Below are positions 35,702-44,717 of a stretch of 64,000 bases of DNA, in pieces. Both the position numbers and the translations under genes were made by a program. The stretch lies in contig NZ_JAHZST010000009.1 of the NCBI RefSeq assembly GCF_019457885.1, positions 124,001 through 188,000 of the forward strand, in the 5' to 3' direction. The DNA is from Shewanella nanhaiensis (lineage in GTDB: Bacteria > Pseudomonadota > Gammaproteobacteria > Enterobacterales > Shewanellaceae). Under the pieces are notes generated by a model. That model saw only the letters and a program-made list of their open reading frames with translations, did not search any database and was not told the origin of the DNA. Within the stretch, counting starts at the first letter, position 1; every line of letters starts with the position of its first letter.

Positions 35702-37597
35702 ATGCTTAACAAGCTGACATTTGGCATATTTTTTACCGCCTCCTTGCTTTTAACCCCCGGTGCAGATGCCCTATCACTTCACTCTCCCCTAAAAGTTGAG
35801 CCTATTTCATGGTGGGCAGGCATGCACAACCCCAAATTGCAGTTGATGCTCAATGGAGACAAGATTGGCTCGTTAAAGGTAGATATTAAGGGAGATGACA
35901 TCACAATATTGGAGACAAAGCGCACTAACAATCCAAATTATCTTTTTATTACCCTGAACTTAGCTGACGCAAAGGCCCAAACATTAGTGTTAAACCTCTT
36001 AGATGAACAGGAGATAAAATACACAATTAACTACTCATTACATGAGCGAGCCGAAGGTTCTGCCCAGCGTCAGGGCTTTAGCAATAAGGATGCGATCTAC
36101 CTGATCACTCCCGACAGATTCGTCAATGGCGATTTTAGTAATGACAATCAAATAGAGATGCTTGAACAGATAGATCGAAATGATAAAGATGGCCGCCACG
36201 GCGGTGATATTCAAGGCATTGAGAACAGTTTAGATTATTTGGAAAAACTAGGTGTCACACAACTGTGGATCAATCCACTGCTTGAAAATAATCAGCAAAA
36301 ATACTCCTATCACGGTTACTCAACCACAGATCACTACCGCATCGACCCTAGGTTTGGCAGTAATGAAACATACAAAGAGCTGGTCAGAAAGGCTAATGAC
36401 AAAGGCATAGGGATCATTCAAGATATTATCGTCAACCATATCGGTTCAAACCATTGGTGGATGCAAGATCTCCCCAGTTCAACCTGGATAAACGGTATCC
36501 ATACAAACCAAGATAAGCAGCCAATAAGTTATACCAGTCATAGACGAACCACAGTGCAAGACCCCTACGCAGTAAGCGAAGACCATAGCGAGTTTGTCGA
36601 TGGCTGGTTTGTCGATACCATGCCAGATCTCAATCAAACCGACCCGTTACTTGCCACTTACCTTATCCAGAACAGTATTTGGTGGGTTGAATATGCCAAC
36701 TTAAGCGGTATACGTGAAGACACCTACTCCTATGCCGATAAAGCCTTTTTAAGTGATTGGTCTAAGGCGATCATGACTGAATACCCTAATTTTAATATTG
36801 TTGGCGAAGAGTGGACTTCAAACCCCATTACTGTCTCCTACTGGCAAGCGGGTAAAGTTAATCAAGACGGCTACATATCTTATCTTCCCAGCTTAATGGA
36901 CTTCCCTCTCTATGAAGTGATGCTTAAAGCGCTGACACAAGCCGAAAGTTGGGACAGAGGCTTTATCTCTCTTTACGAGATGATGGCTAATGATGTGATT
37001 TATGCCAACCCAAGCAATTTAGTTCTTTTTGAGGGCAACCATGATACCAATCGACTCTATAGCTTAATGAATGAAGATCTTAACCTCTTTAAGATGGCCA
37101 TGACCTACATACTCACCTCTAACCGCATACCTCAACTCTTTTATGGCACAGAGGTGTTAATGACCAGTCCCAAAGAGGGACGTCATGATGGTGAAGTCCG
37201 TAGTGACTTTCCTGGTGGTTGGCCAACAGACAAAATCAATGCATTAACAGGTAAAGGGCTAACAGAGAAACAACGCGACGCTCAAGGGTTTGTTAAAACC
37301 CTACTGAACTTTCGAAAAAACTCTGCGGCGATCCATAAAGGTTCACTTAAACATTACGTGCCAATCGACGGGATTTATGTCTATTTCCGCTCCCTTAACG
37401 ATGAAACTCTGATGGTTATCATGAACAAAAATGACAAACCAGTGCAACTGACAAGCAAACGATTTAAAGCCCAGTTAGATGGATTTAGCAGAGCAACTGA
37501 AGTACTGACAGATACCAAGATAGCGATTAGCTCTGCAGAGGGGGCCAGCATCTCAGTCCCTGCGCGCGGCGTTCTGTTACTATCACTCACAGATTAA
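35702..37597 (+). CDS. Exported GH13 neopullulanase/cyclomaltodextrinase-like amylase
   Basis: A 631-residue GH13 enzyme with a signal peptide ending GADA. The N-terminal immunoglobulin-like domain (PISWWAGMHNPKLQLMLNG) is the one found in SusA-type neopullulanases and cyclomaltodextrinases. Catalytic-site segments are visible: GIREDTYSY (nucleophile Asp), VGEEWTS (acid Glu) and FEGNHDTNRL. A C-terminal beta domain follows. It would cut maltodextrins or cyclodextrins in the periplasm after entry through the TonB receptor. It lies 30 bases downstream of the halogenase-like gene. Confidence 0.9.
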   Translation: MLNKLTFGIFFTASLLLTPGADALSLHSPLKVEPISWWAGMHNPKLQLMLNGDKIGSLKVDIKGDDITILETKRTNNPNYLFITLNLADAKAQTLVLNLLDEQEIKYTINYSLHERAEGSAQRQGFSNKDAIYLITPDRFVNGDFSNDNQIEMLEQIDRNDKDGRHGGDIQGIENSLDYLEKLGVTQLWINPLLENNQQKYSYHGYSTTDHYRIDPRFGSNETYKELVRKANDKGIGIIQDIIVNHIGSNHWWMQDLPSSTWINGIHTNQDKQPISYTSHRRTTVQDPYAVSEDHSEFVDGWFVDTMPDLNQTDPLLATYLIQNSIWWVEYANLSGIREDTYSYADKAFLSDWSKAIMTEYPNFNIVGEEWTSNPITVSYWQAGKVNQDGYISYLPSLMDFPLYEVMLKALTQAESWDRGFISLYEMMANDVIYANPSNLVLFEGNHDTNRLYSLMNEDLNLFKMAMTYILTSNRIPQLFYGTEVLMTSPKEGRHDGEVRSDFPGGWPTDKINALTGKGLTEKQRDAQGFVKTLLNFRKNSAAIHKGSLKHYVPIDGIYVYFRSLNDETLMVIMNKNDKPVQLTSKRFKAQLDGFSRATEVLTDTKIAISSAEGASISVPARGVLLLSLTD

Positions 37598-37610
37598 TCG
37601 GGGCCAAAGT

Positions 37611-39581
37611 GTGGAATTAATATCAAGAAAAGAGAGTCAAACATCAACACTAAACGCGATAAAGTTGCCTGCAATTGTGTTAGCACTTTCACTGTTTGCA
37701 ATGCCTCACATCTCTTTTGCTGGCGTGCCACTGACGACAACTCTGACAGTGCCCAAGCAGGCCCATGACTCTTTTGTTAATAAACAGGCTGTTAATAAGC
37801 CAGTTGTTTATCAAGTTTTCACCCGCTTATTTGGCAATAAAAACACCACCAATAAGCCTTGGGGAACACTTGAGGAAAACGGTGTTGGTAAGTTTGCAGA
37901 CTTTGATAGTGCCGCCCTACAGAGCATAAAATCCTTAGGCGTCACTCACATTTGGTATACGGGAGTTCCCCATCACGCCTTAGTTAATGACTACAGTGAG
38001 TTGGGGATAAGTATGGACGATCCTGATGTAGTCAAAGGACGCGCAGGCTCGCCTTACGCAGTAAAAGATTACTATAACGTCAACCCAGACCTTGCTATCG
38101 ATCCCGCCAACAGACTAGATGAGTTTTCAGCGCTCATTGCAAGAACCCACGAGCATGGGATGAAGGTGATCATCGATATCGTGCCAAACCATGTGGCAAG
38201 AAACTATCACTCCATTTCAAAGCCTGATGGCGTCACAGATTTTGGGCAAAATGATAATACCCAGCTTGAGTACGCCAGAAACAACAACTTCTATTATGTC
38301 GTTAATACACCATTTAGCGTATCAGATGCCGATATTCAAACACCATTAGGGGGTGATTTTCATCCACTAAGCGACGGGAAATTTAATGAGTTTCCCGCCA
38401 AATGGACCGGCAACGGCTCCCGCTTGGCAAAGCCCAATGGCCATGACTGGTATGAAACGGTGAAGATAAATTACGGCATAAAACCTGATGGTAGCCACGA
38501 CTTCCCCACTCTACCAGATCATCTTGCCCTGCAAGATACCAGAGCCCATTTCACCTTCTGGCAAGGGGTAGATAACCAACAGATCCCCAACTCTTGGATC
38601 AAGTTCAAACAGATCACTGAATTTTGGCTTAGTCTAGGCGTTGATGGCTTTCGCTATGATATGGCTGAGATGGTACCTGTCGCATTTTGGAGTTACCTAA
38701 ACAGTAACATTAAACAGATTAATCCTGATGCATTCCTGCTCGCAGAGGTTTACGACCCAAACCTTTATCGTGATTATATTCATCTTGGCAAGATGGATCA
38801 CCTCTATGACAAAGTGGGACTCTATGACACCTTAAAAGCAATTATTCATGGCGAAGAAACAACCTCAGCCATCGAGATAGATAGGTTAAATGTGGCGGAT
38901 ATCGACAGTCACATGCTGCATTTTTTAGAGAACCACGACGAGCAGCGTATCGCCAGTCCTGATTTTGCAGATGATCCCATTAAAGCCTTGCCCGCCATGG
39001 TAGTCTCAACCACGATTAGTCGCTCACCAACACTTATCTACTTCGGACAGGAACTCGGTGAAGATGGCAGTGAAAGTGCAGGATTTGGCGCTCCAACACG
39101 TACCAGTATTTTTGATTACATCGGCGTTCCCGCACACCAAGGCTACATGAACGGTGGAAAGTTTGATGGTGGACAATCTACAGATGATGAGCTAAATCTA
39201 CGTGATTTTTATGCTCGGCTATTAAATTTAAGTCATAGTGCTCCAGCACTTTTGGGGGAATACGCCCCAATGACTACCAAGAATAATGCCCTATTTGCCT
39301 TTACCCGTTACAACCAATCTCAGCAGCTACTTATTATCGTTAACTTCTCAGACAAGCCCCAAGATATTGCACTTGTCATTCCAGCGCATCTCACTGAGCA
39401 ATGGAATTTAACACAAGCTAGTTATCAATTAAGCGATCTACTCAGTGAAGGTAACCCTATAGCCAGTGAACAGCTGGCTATCAAAGGCAATAAAGCTGAG
39501 ATCGCTCTGAGACTCAAGCCATTTGGCTCAAAAGTGTTATCGATACAACACAAGGCTAACCAAGACAGAAGTGGCCACTAG
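37611..39581 (+). CDS. Exported GH13 alpha-amylase
   Basis: A 656-residue alpha-amylase family protein beginning at a GTG, with a signal peptide of about 37 residues (ALSLFAMPHISFAG). Catalytic segments are LGVDGFRYDMAEM (Asp nucleophile), LLAEVYDPNLY (Glu) and FLENHDEQRI (Asp). A domain-B-like insertion with GGDFHPL is also seen. The gap to the upstream amylase gene is only 13 bases. Having two different exported GH13 enzymes suggests division of labour between long and short or cyclic substrates. The exact specificity cannot be read from sequence. Confidence 0.9.
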   Translation: MELISRKESQTSTLNAIKLPAIVLALSLFAMPHISFAGVPLTTTLTVPKQAHDSFVNKQAVNKPVVYQVFTRLFGNKNTTNKPWGTLEENGVGKFADFDSAALQSIKSLGVTHIWYTGVPHHALVNDYSELGISMDDPDVVKGRAGSPYAVKDYYNVNPDLAIDPANRLDEFSALIARTHEHGMKVIIDIVPNHVARNYHSISKPDGVTDFGQNDNTQLEYARNNNFYYVVNTPFSVSDADIQTPLGGDFHPLSDGKFNEFPAKWTGNGSRLAKPNGHDWYETVKINYGIKPDGSHDFPTLPDHLALQDTRAHFTFWQGVDNQQIPNSWIKFKQITEFWLSLGVDGFRYDMAEMVPVAFWSYLNSNIKQINPDAFLLAEVYDPNLYRDYIHLGKMDHLYDKVGLYDTLKAIIHGEETTSAIEIDRLNVADIDSHMLHFLENHDEQRIASPDFADDPIKALPAMVVSTTISRSPTLIYFGQELGEDGSESAGFGAPTRTSIFDYIGVPAHQGYMNGGKFDGGQSTDDELNLRDFYARLLNLSHSAPALLGEYAPMTTKNNALFAFTRYNQSQQLLIIVNFSDKPQDIALVIPAHLTEQWNLTQASYQLSDLLSEGNPIASEQLAIKGNKAEIALRLKPFGSKVLSIQHKANQDRSGH

Positions 39582-39588
39582 AAACGTA

Positions 39589-39619
39589 GAAGGCTCAGGT
39601 AATGACAACCTGAGCCTTC
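39589..39619. terminator. Terminator between amylase and DEAD-box helicase genes
   Basis: Perfect 12-bp stem GAAGGCTCAGGT/ACCTGAGCCTTC with a 7-base loop. It lies between converging genes. The plus-strand tail (GCTATTTTAATTAG) is only moderately T-rich, so it may act in both directions with modest strength. Confidence 0.65.
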
Positions 39620-39672
39620 GCTATTTTAATTAGTTTTATACCTATTAACTTTATACCTATAGGTACAAGGTA

Positions 39673-41025
39673 TTATCTCTTACTGTCTGTCCAAGGATTA
39701 AAACCTGCTTGAGTGTTACTTTCTGCAGCTTCAGTACTTTTTCCATTTCCTGAACGGTTCGATGGTTTAATGCTACTTTTCGATTTTGATCTTACAACGC
39801 CTGGTTTAGCGCTTTTCTCAGATTTAATCCGCTTTCCATCTTCGTCACGTTGTGATTTAGGCACATAATTTAATACCGAAACGGGCACCTCTTTTCTAGG
39901 TGAAAACCCCTCTATAACTCGACGCTCAAGCAGATGATCTAACCGGCTCTCAATCATGCACAGATTTTTAAAGTCATCTTTTGAAACCAAAGAGATCGCT
40001 TCACCAGATGAGCCTGCACGGCCCGTACGGCCAATTCGATGAACATACTCATCAGCAGGAAAAGGTAAATCGTAGTTAATTACCAAAGGTAACTCGTCGA
40101 TGTCGATACCACGAGCAGAGATCCCAGTGGAGATCAGATACTTTATCTTGCCAGATTTAAAATCTGCCAAGATCTGCTCACGAATAGCCTGTGTACGACC
40201 ACTATGAATACACTCAGCTTCGATGCCACGCTTTTCAAGCTGACTCACTAATTTTGCTGCACCATGTTTAGTCTCAATGAAGATCAGTGCCTGTGGCCAA
40301 TTTTGATCATTTATCAAATGACTGAGCAGCGCAGATTTCTTATCTTTATCGACAGTGGTGATCCACTGCTCGATATTTGGCTTACCCTCACTCTCTTTAT
40401 TAAATGAGAGTTGAATGGCATCAGAAACTGTCTCTTTAGCAAGCTCCCTCACCTGTCTGGAGAGTGTTGCCGAAAATAACAAGTTCTGCCTCTGCTCAGG
40501 CAGTGTATCGATAATCTTAGTAATATCTTCGATAAACCCCATATCCAACATTCTATCGGCTTCATCAAGCACGAGCAGTGTTGTTTCATCGAAATGAATT
40601 GCACGTTGGGTATAGAGATCTCGCAAGCGTCCTGGTGTTGCCACAACAATATCGACACCATCAATTAACGCCTGTTTCTGTGGCGCATAATCGACACCAC
40701 CATAGATGGCAATAGCATTAAGATTTAGATGTTTACCATAAAGCCCAATACTCTTACACACTTGAACTGCCAACTCTCGTGTTGGCGTCAAAATCAGAGC
40801 GCGAGCGCGCTTCTTACGTTGAGTCTCACCACCAGATAACAGTTCAAGAATAGGTAACACAAAAGAAGCCGTTTTCCCGCTACCAGTTTGTGCCGCAGCA
40901 ATGAGATTTTTACCTTTAAGGGCTAGCGGGATCGCCTCAGCCTGAATGGGCGTCGGTGTGGTATAACCCAATTCAGTTACGGCATTTAAAATAGGTTCAC
41001 TTAATCCAAGTTTGGAAAATGGCAT
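39673..41025 (-). CDS. RhlE-like DEAD-box RNA helicase
   Basis: A 450-residue ATP-dependent RNA helicase. All motifs are present: a Q-motif near the start, AAQTGSGKT, PTRELAVQV, LDEADRMLDMGF, FSATLS, and HRIGRTGRAG in the second RecA lobe. The C-terminal tail (from about 385) is basic and low-complexity (KSKSSIKPSNRSGNG), as is usual for RhlE-type proteins in ribosome assembly or RNA decay. It is transcribed toward the amylase operon and is probably unrelated to it. Confidence 0.93.
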   Translation of the reverse strand: MPFSKLGLSEPILNAVTELGYTTPTPIQAEAIPLALKGKNLIAAAQTGSGKTASFVLPILELLSGGETQRKKRARALILTPTRELAVQVCKSIGLYGKHLNLNAIAIYGGVDYAPQKQALIDGVDIVVATPGRLRDLYTQRAIHFDETTLLVLDEADRMLDMGFIEDITKIIDTLPEQRQNLLFSATLSRQVRELAKETVSDAIQLSFNKESEGKPNIEQWITTVDKDKKSALLSHLINDQNWPQALIFIETKHGAAKLVSQLEKRGIEAECIHSGRTQAIREQILADFKSGKIKYLISTGISARGIDIDELPLVINYDLPFPADEYVHRIGRTGRAGSSGEAISLVSKDDFKNLCMIESRLDHLLERRVIEGFSPRKEVPVSVLNYVPKSQRDEDGKRIKSEKSAKPGVVRSKSKSSIKPSNRSGNGKSTEAAESNTQAGFNPWTDSKR

Positions 41026-41183
41026 GGGAGATCTCAGGTAAAATTAAAATAATCACACTGTCTGGCTGGAAGCAAAAACAGAAGTGCTAAAAAGTTAAGC
41101 AGGCGGATTATAACAGCAAACAGGGATTCTTTGTCTAACCACGAAGGTGAGCCAGCCCCCTTTTGTTGGCATAATAACTCCAA

Positions 41184-41990
41184 TCAACCGCTAATCGCTG
41201 ACAAATTAATAATCTCGCCCTTTGACACCCTCAACTCCACCATTTTTCTCATCGAAGGTTTATCGCTCATCGCTTGTAAAGGTGCCCTTTCATTGTAAGT
41301 GACTGTGATGCTGTAGGGTGAATCGAAAGGCTCCGATGGCTCAATATGTTTTATCTCAACTCTATCACCAACAAACTCACTATCAAGATGTGAGAGTTTA
41401 TTGGTTTGATAATCGATATTAAACAGACCTAGATACCAGAACACACCTGAGCCCTGTGTTGTGACGGCAAATGGAGCGACAAAGGTAAAAAGCGCTTTGT
41501 CATTATCGAAATGTTTCGCGCTAGTGGCTGTCGACTCTTCAGGGAAGTTTAATGGTGTGATTTTATAATAATCAAGTAACACACTCCCCCTTACCTCCCC
41601 ATGCTGGTAACTCCCAGCGGCAAGCTCACTATTATCTTGATTTTCATGTTCATCACCATCAAGAAAATGCGTCAAAGCAACAAGGCTATTAGAATCTGGT
41701 AGCATGATATTAAACGGGGTAGTAGTTTGAAGGCTAAACAGTTTACGCATCACAAGAGAAGACTCTGGGGTATCAGCTGTAAATATCCCCTCCCTTAATG
41801 CTGCACTTTTCTCCTCATTCTTGGCTTTGTTTTCAAGTATTACCGCCTCATCATAAGGTAAAACAGTACCATCAGACATCTCGATATAGATATCGTCATC
41901 AGTCAAATTAAAACGGTATACTCCCGCTAAGATCACACTAGCAAATACAATGCTCAAACTAAGCGCCACGAATTTTAACACTTTCATCAT
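41184..41990 (-). CDS. Hypothetical exported or membrane-anchored protein
   Basis: About 268 residues. The start is one of two adjacent ATGs (41990 or 41987), preceded by AAGGAA; the frame extends to 42011. One N-terminal hydrophobic segment (VALSLSIVFASVILAGVYRF) anchors or exports it. The rest is soluble, acidic and rich in beta-type sequence. I do not recognise the family. No cysteine pair, repeats or catalytic motif is evident, and its neighbours give no clue. Confidence 0.6.
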   Translation of the reverse strand: MMKVLKFVALSLSIVFASVILAGVYRFNLTDDDIYIEMSDGTVLPYDEAVILENKAKNEEKSAALREGIFTADTPESSLVMRKLFSLQTTTPFNIMLPDSNSLVALTHFLDGDEHENQDNSELAAGSYQHGEVRGSVLLDYYKITPLNFPEESTATSAKHFDNDKALFTFVAPFAVTTQGSGVFWYLGLFNIDYQTNKLSHLDSEFVGDRVEIKHIEPSEPFDSPYSITVTYNERAPLQAMSDKPSMRKMVELRVSKGEIINLSAISG

Positions 41991-42146
41991 TCTTCCTTCT
42001 GAGTACTGCAAATATCATGAGCAGTTTCCTTCGCTAAATGATGTAGCAGTATTACAGAGTCGTAAACAAAAGTGAGTAGCAGTGCAGTAGATTAAACGCA
42101 AAACCAACCGTTTTTTTACTTTTTGTCAGCTTAAGTTCAGGTTAAC

Positions 42147-42506
42147 TTAGTCTTGTGCAGTGATTACTGCTGCGACAAAACTAATTTCAACCAAGTAACT
42201 TGGATCCGCCAACTCAACTTTTACGCAAGCCCTACTCGGTGCACAACCTTGGGGGAACCAAGCCTCCCACTCCTCATTAAGCTGCTGCATATGAGAAAAG
42301 TCAGTGACATAAATAGTAGCCGATAAAATACGCGACTTATGACTATTGACTTGGGATAGGGTCAATTCAGCTTGAGCAAATATCTGTTTAACCTGCTCTC
42401 TAATATTCGCACTTGTATCGTTGGCAATCTCAACAAAGTGCGCCATGTTATTAAATACTGTGGCATCTGACCAACGTGGGGTTGGGTTTAAACGTTGAAT
42501 ATCCAT
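42147..42506 (-). CDS. RidA/YjgF-family protein
   Basis: A 119-residue Rid-family protein. The conserved C-terminal motif appears as CAPSRACVKVELADPSYLVEI, containing the Arg that binds the carboxylate in enamine/imine deaminases. RidA proteins hydrolyse reactive 2-aminoacrylate-type intermediates. Family members outside the archetypal RidA group vary, so deaminase activity is likely but unproven. The start has no obvious strong ribosome binding site. Confidence 0.87.
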   Translation of the reverse strand: MDIQRLNPTPRWSDATVFNNMAHFVEIANDTSANIREQVKQIFAQAELTLSQVNSHKSRILSATIYVTDFSHMQQLNEEWEAWFPQGCAPSRACVKVELADPSYLVEISFVAAVITAQD

Positions 42507-42762
42507 TTATCTATCTCAAAAATAAAAGGGGATAATACAAGCATTCCTGAATGTGAAAAGCGAAAGATCTGCGAAGCTGGCAAGATTTACCATTTCTGTG
42601 AATTAAGCCAAGGTTTTTAGCTATGCCAGCATACTCAGATATCATTTCACGATATTCAAGCACACAAACTTTACACTTAGTTCAAAGTTGAATTACCAAT
42701 ATATTTTTACCAATCCTAATCTTACCGTACAATGCTAACAACTTAATCTAACGGTATTTTTT

Positions 42763-44049
42763 ATGGCTCCTATAGTTTGTAACAGTGCACTCGAAGCCGT
42801 TTCATTGATCCAAAATAATGAAACACTCTGGACTCACTCAATGGGAGCAACACCTAAGGTTTTACTTGATGCTTTAGCTAAGCATGCACTAAACCGTCAG
42901 GGGTTATCCCTGCTACAACTGCATACCGAGGGCGCTGAATCACTCAGTAACAGTAACCTTAAAGGCCACCTTAGGCATAGATGTTACTTTGGAGGTTCGC
43001 CCACTCGTCAGCAACTTCAACATGGAGATGCTGATTATGTCCCCATCTTTCTCTCAGAAGTGCCCAAGCTATTTCGCTCTGGCGAACAGAAAATTGATAC
43101 AGCCTTGATACAAGTATCTCCCCCCGACAAACATGGGCTCTGCTCACTGGGGATCTCAGTTGAAGCCAGTTTAGCCGCTTGTCAGGTCGCCAAAAAGATT
43201 ATCGCTCACATCAACCCCTTAATGCCCCGAACCCATGGTGATGGATTTATTCATTACGAGCAGTTCTCTGCAGTCTTTGAATCAAGCTCTCCTCTACCTC
43301 TACACTCTTTTGCAACAAGTGATGAGATCAGCATGACAATTGGAAAGAACGTTGCCAAGCTAGTCAGGGATGGAGATTGTTTACAGATGGGGATCGGTGC
43401 AATTCCTGATGCTGTACTGGCATGTTTAGGCAGCCATAAAAACTTAGGAGTGCATACCGAACTCTTCTCAGATGGGGTATTGGAGCTGGTAAAAAAAGGA
43501 GTCATTAATAATAGTAAGAAAAAAATTTACCCAGGGAAAATTGTCACAGGTTTTGCCTTAGGAACCCAAGCTCTATATGATTTTGTCGATGATAACCCTG
43601 CTGTTATCTTCATGGATATAGAACAGGTAAACGATACCGCGGTCATACGTAAAAACCCCAATGTCATGGCAATTAACTCAGCACTTCAAATTGATATTTC
43701 AGGACAGGTTTGTGCGGACTCTCTTGGTACTAAGATCTATTCAGGAGTCGGTGGACAAATGGACTTTATACGTGGTGCGGGTTTATCTGAAGGTGGCCGC
43801 TCAGTTATTGCGCTGCCCAGCACAGCTGAAGACGGTAAAGTATCTAGGATCACCACACTCCTTTCACCAGGTGCAGGGGTTGTGACAACAAGAGCGCATG
43901 TGCACTACATTGTCACTGAATTTGGTATTGCTAACCTTCGTGGGCGCTCTTTACTTGAAAGAGCGAAGGCCTTGATTGAGATTGCACACCCAAAATTCAG
44001 AGAACAGCTTTACATAGACACTAAGGAGCTGTGGAAATTAGATGTTTAG
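42763..44049 (+). CDS. Acetyl-CoA hydrolase/CoA-transferase family protein
   Basis: A 428-residue class I CoA-transferase of the acetyl-CoA hydrolase / 4-hydroxybutyrate CoA-transferase group. Visible signatures are GDCLQMGIGAIPDAV, a candidate catalytic Glu in IFMDIEQVND, GVGGQMDFIRGAG and HYIVTEFGIANLRGRSL. It would move CoA between acetyl-CoA and another carboxylic acid. The acceptor is not predictable, and no pathway partners flank it. Confidence 0.88.
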   Translation: MAPIVCNSALEAVSLIQNNETLWTHSMGATPKVLLDALAKHALNRQGLSLLQLHTEGAESLSNSNLKGHLRHRCYFGGSPTRQQLQHGDADYVPIFLSEVPKLFRSGEQKIDTALIQVSPPDKHGLCSLGISVEASLAACQVAKKIIAHINPLMPRTHGDGFIHYEQFSAVFESSSPLPLHSFATSDEISMTIGKNVAKLVRDGDCLQMGIGAIPDAVLACLGSHKNLGVHTELFSDGVLELVKKGVINNSKKKIYPGKIVTGFALGTQALYDFVDDNPAVIFMDIEQVNDTAVIRKNPNVMAINSALQIDISGQVCADSLGTKIYSGVGGQMDFIRGAGLSEGGRSVIALPSTAEDGKVSRITTLLSPGAGVVTTRAHVHYIVTEFGIANLRGRSLLERAKALIEIAHPKFREQLYIDTKELWKLDV

Positions 44050-44060
44050 AAGCTATGTAT

Positions 44061-44399
44061 TTATTTCACACCATATGCCGTCGCAGTAACCTTAATACAT
44101 TGCACCGAATAACCAAGCTCAAATCTATACTCATCGTCAATTGCAATGTCGGTCAAAATAACCGTTCCCTCTATCTTCCCCTTTGCATCATCAATAGCAA
44201 AATGGGTTGATGCTGAATTTTCATAAGGAATAAAATACAACACGGATGTTTGGCAACTCTCCCCCGAAACCAGACCTAAATGGACTAGTGGTTCATCACT
44301 GCTCTTAAATGTCTGCGTGGTGAATGTGCCATGATTAGCCAAGTTACATGCCGACAACATAATCAAGGGCAGCAAAAGCAATAAACTGTTATTTTTCAA
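44061..44399 (-). CDS. Small lipoprotein, function unknown
   Basis: 112 residues with a lipoprotein signal, MLSAC (Cys18). The mature part resembles small beta-sandwich lipoproteins of the TRL/YfhG kind only loosely. It has a cysteine pair (QTSVLYF region and near VQCIKV) that may form a disulfide. Its 3' end converges with the CoA-transferase gene at an 11-base gap. I do not recognise the family with confidence. Confidence 0.65.
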   Translation of the reverse strand: MKNNSLLLLLPLIMLSACNLANHGTFTTQTFKSSDEPLVHLGLVSGESCQTSVLYFIPYENSASTHFAIDDAKGKIEGTVILTDIAIDDEYRFELGYSVQCIKVTATAYGVK

Positions 44400-44413
44400 A
44401 GCCTCTCCCTAAG

Positions 44414-44458
44414 GTTACCCCTTATGCAAGGTTATCACAGTGATACCTAGGGGTTAAC
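44414..44458. repeat. Compound inverted repeat upstream of the MFS operon
   Basis: An outer pair (GTTACCCCT with AGGGGTTAAC, one bulge) encloses an inner near-palindrome (GGTTATCAC-A-GTGATACC, one bulge). It lies next to the operator at 44468 and just upstream of the start of the minus-strand lipoprotein gene. It may be a binding site or a structured leader element of the lipoprotein transcript. Confidence 0.4.
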
Positions 44459-44467
44459 GGAAAATCA

Positions 44468-44481
44468 TGAATACGTATGCA
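44468..44481. promoter_or_regulatory. LacI-type operator 3
   Basis: TGAATACGTATGCA is identical to operator 2 at 31145 and one base from the perfect palindrome at 30994. It ties the MFS/glucoamylase operon to the same regulator as the TonB-receptor locus 13 kb away. Confidence 0.72.
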
Positions 44482-44717
44482 ACAAGTTGTATCAATATCA
44501 AGGCCAAGGTTAAATAAATGACACTTCATTGTTTGCTTAAAAATATAGAGTGCTAATGCAGCAAACACATTTAGATTGCCAATAAGTTTAGGTGACGAGT
44601 GTATTTAGGAGAGTGCTCATCAGTTAGATAAGCTTAACTTTAAAGAGCCGGCTCTATTTCTCCTAATTTAGATAAACATGACCCTATTTAGCATAAAAAC
44701 TATAAGAGAAAAAATGG

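Larger units (their letters stand above)
44400..44717. other. Control region of the second maltodextrin operon
   Basis: A 318-base interval containing a compound inverted repeat (44414-44458) and a copy of the LacI-type operator (44468-44481). The operator is about 237 bases from the transporter start, so the transcript should have a long leader. I see no small gene in that leader. Confidence 0.6.

Noticed and set aside
39635..39665. Direct repeat TTTATACCTAT (twice) and palindrome TACCTATAGGTA next to the DEAD-box helicase stop
   Set aside because: Short AT-rich copies with no flanking element; probably chance or minor terminator surroundings.
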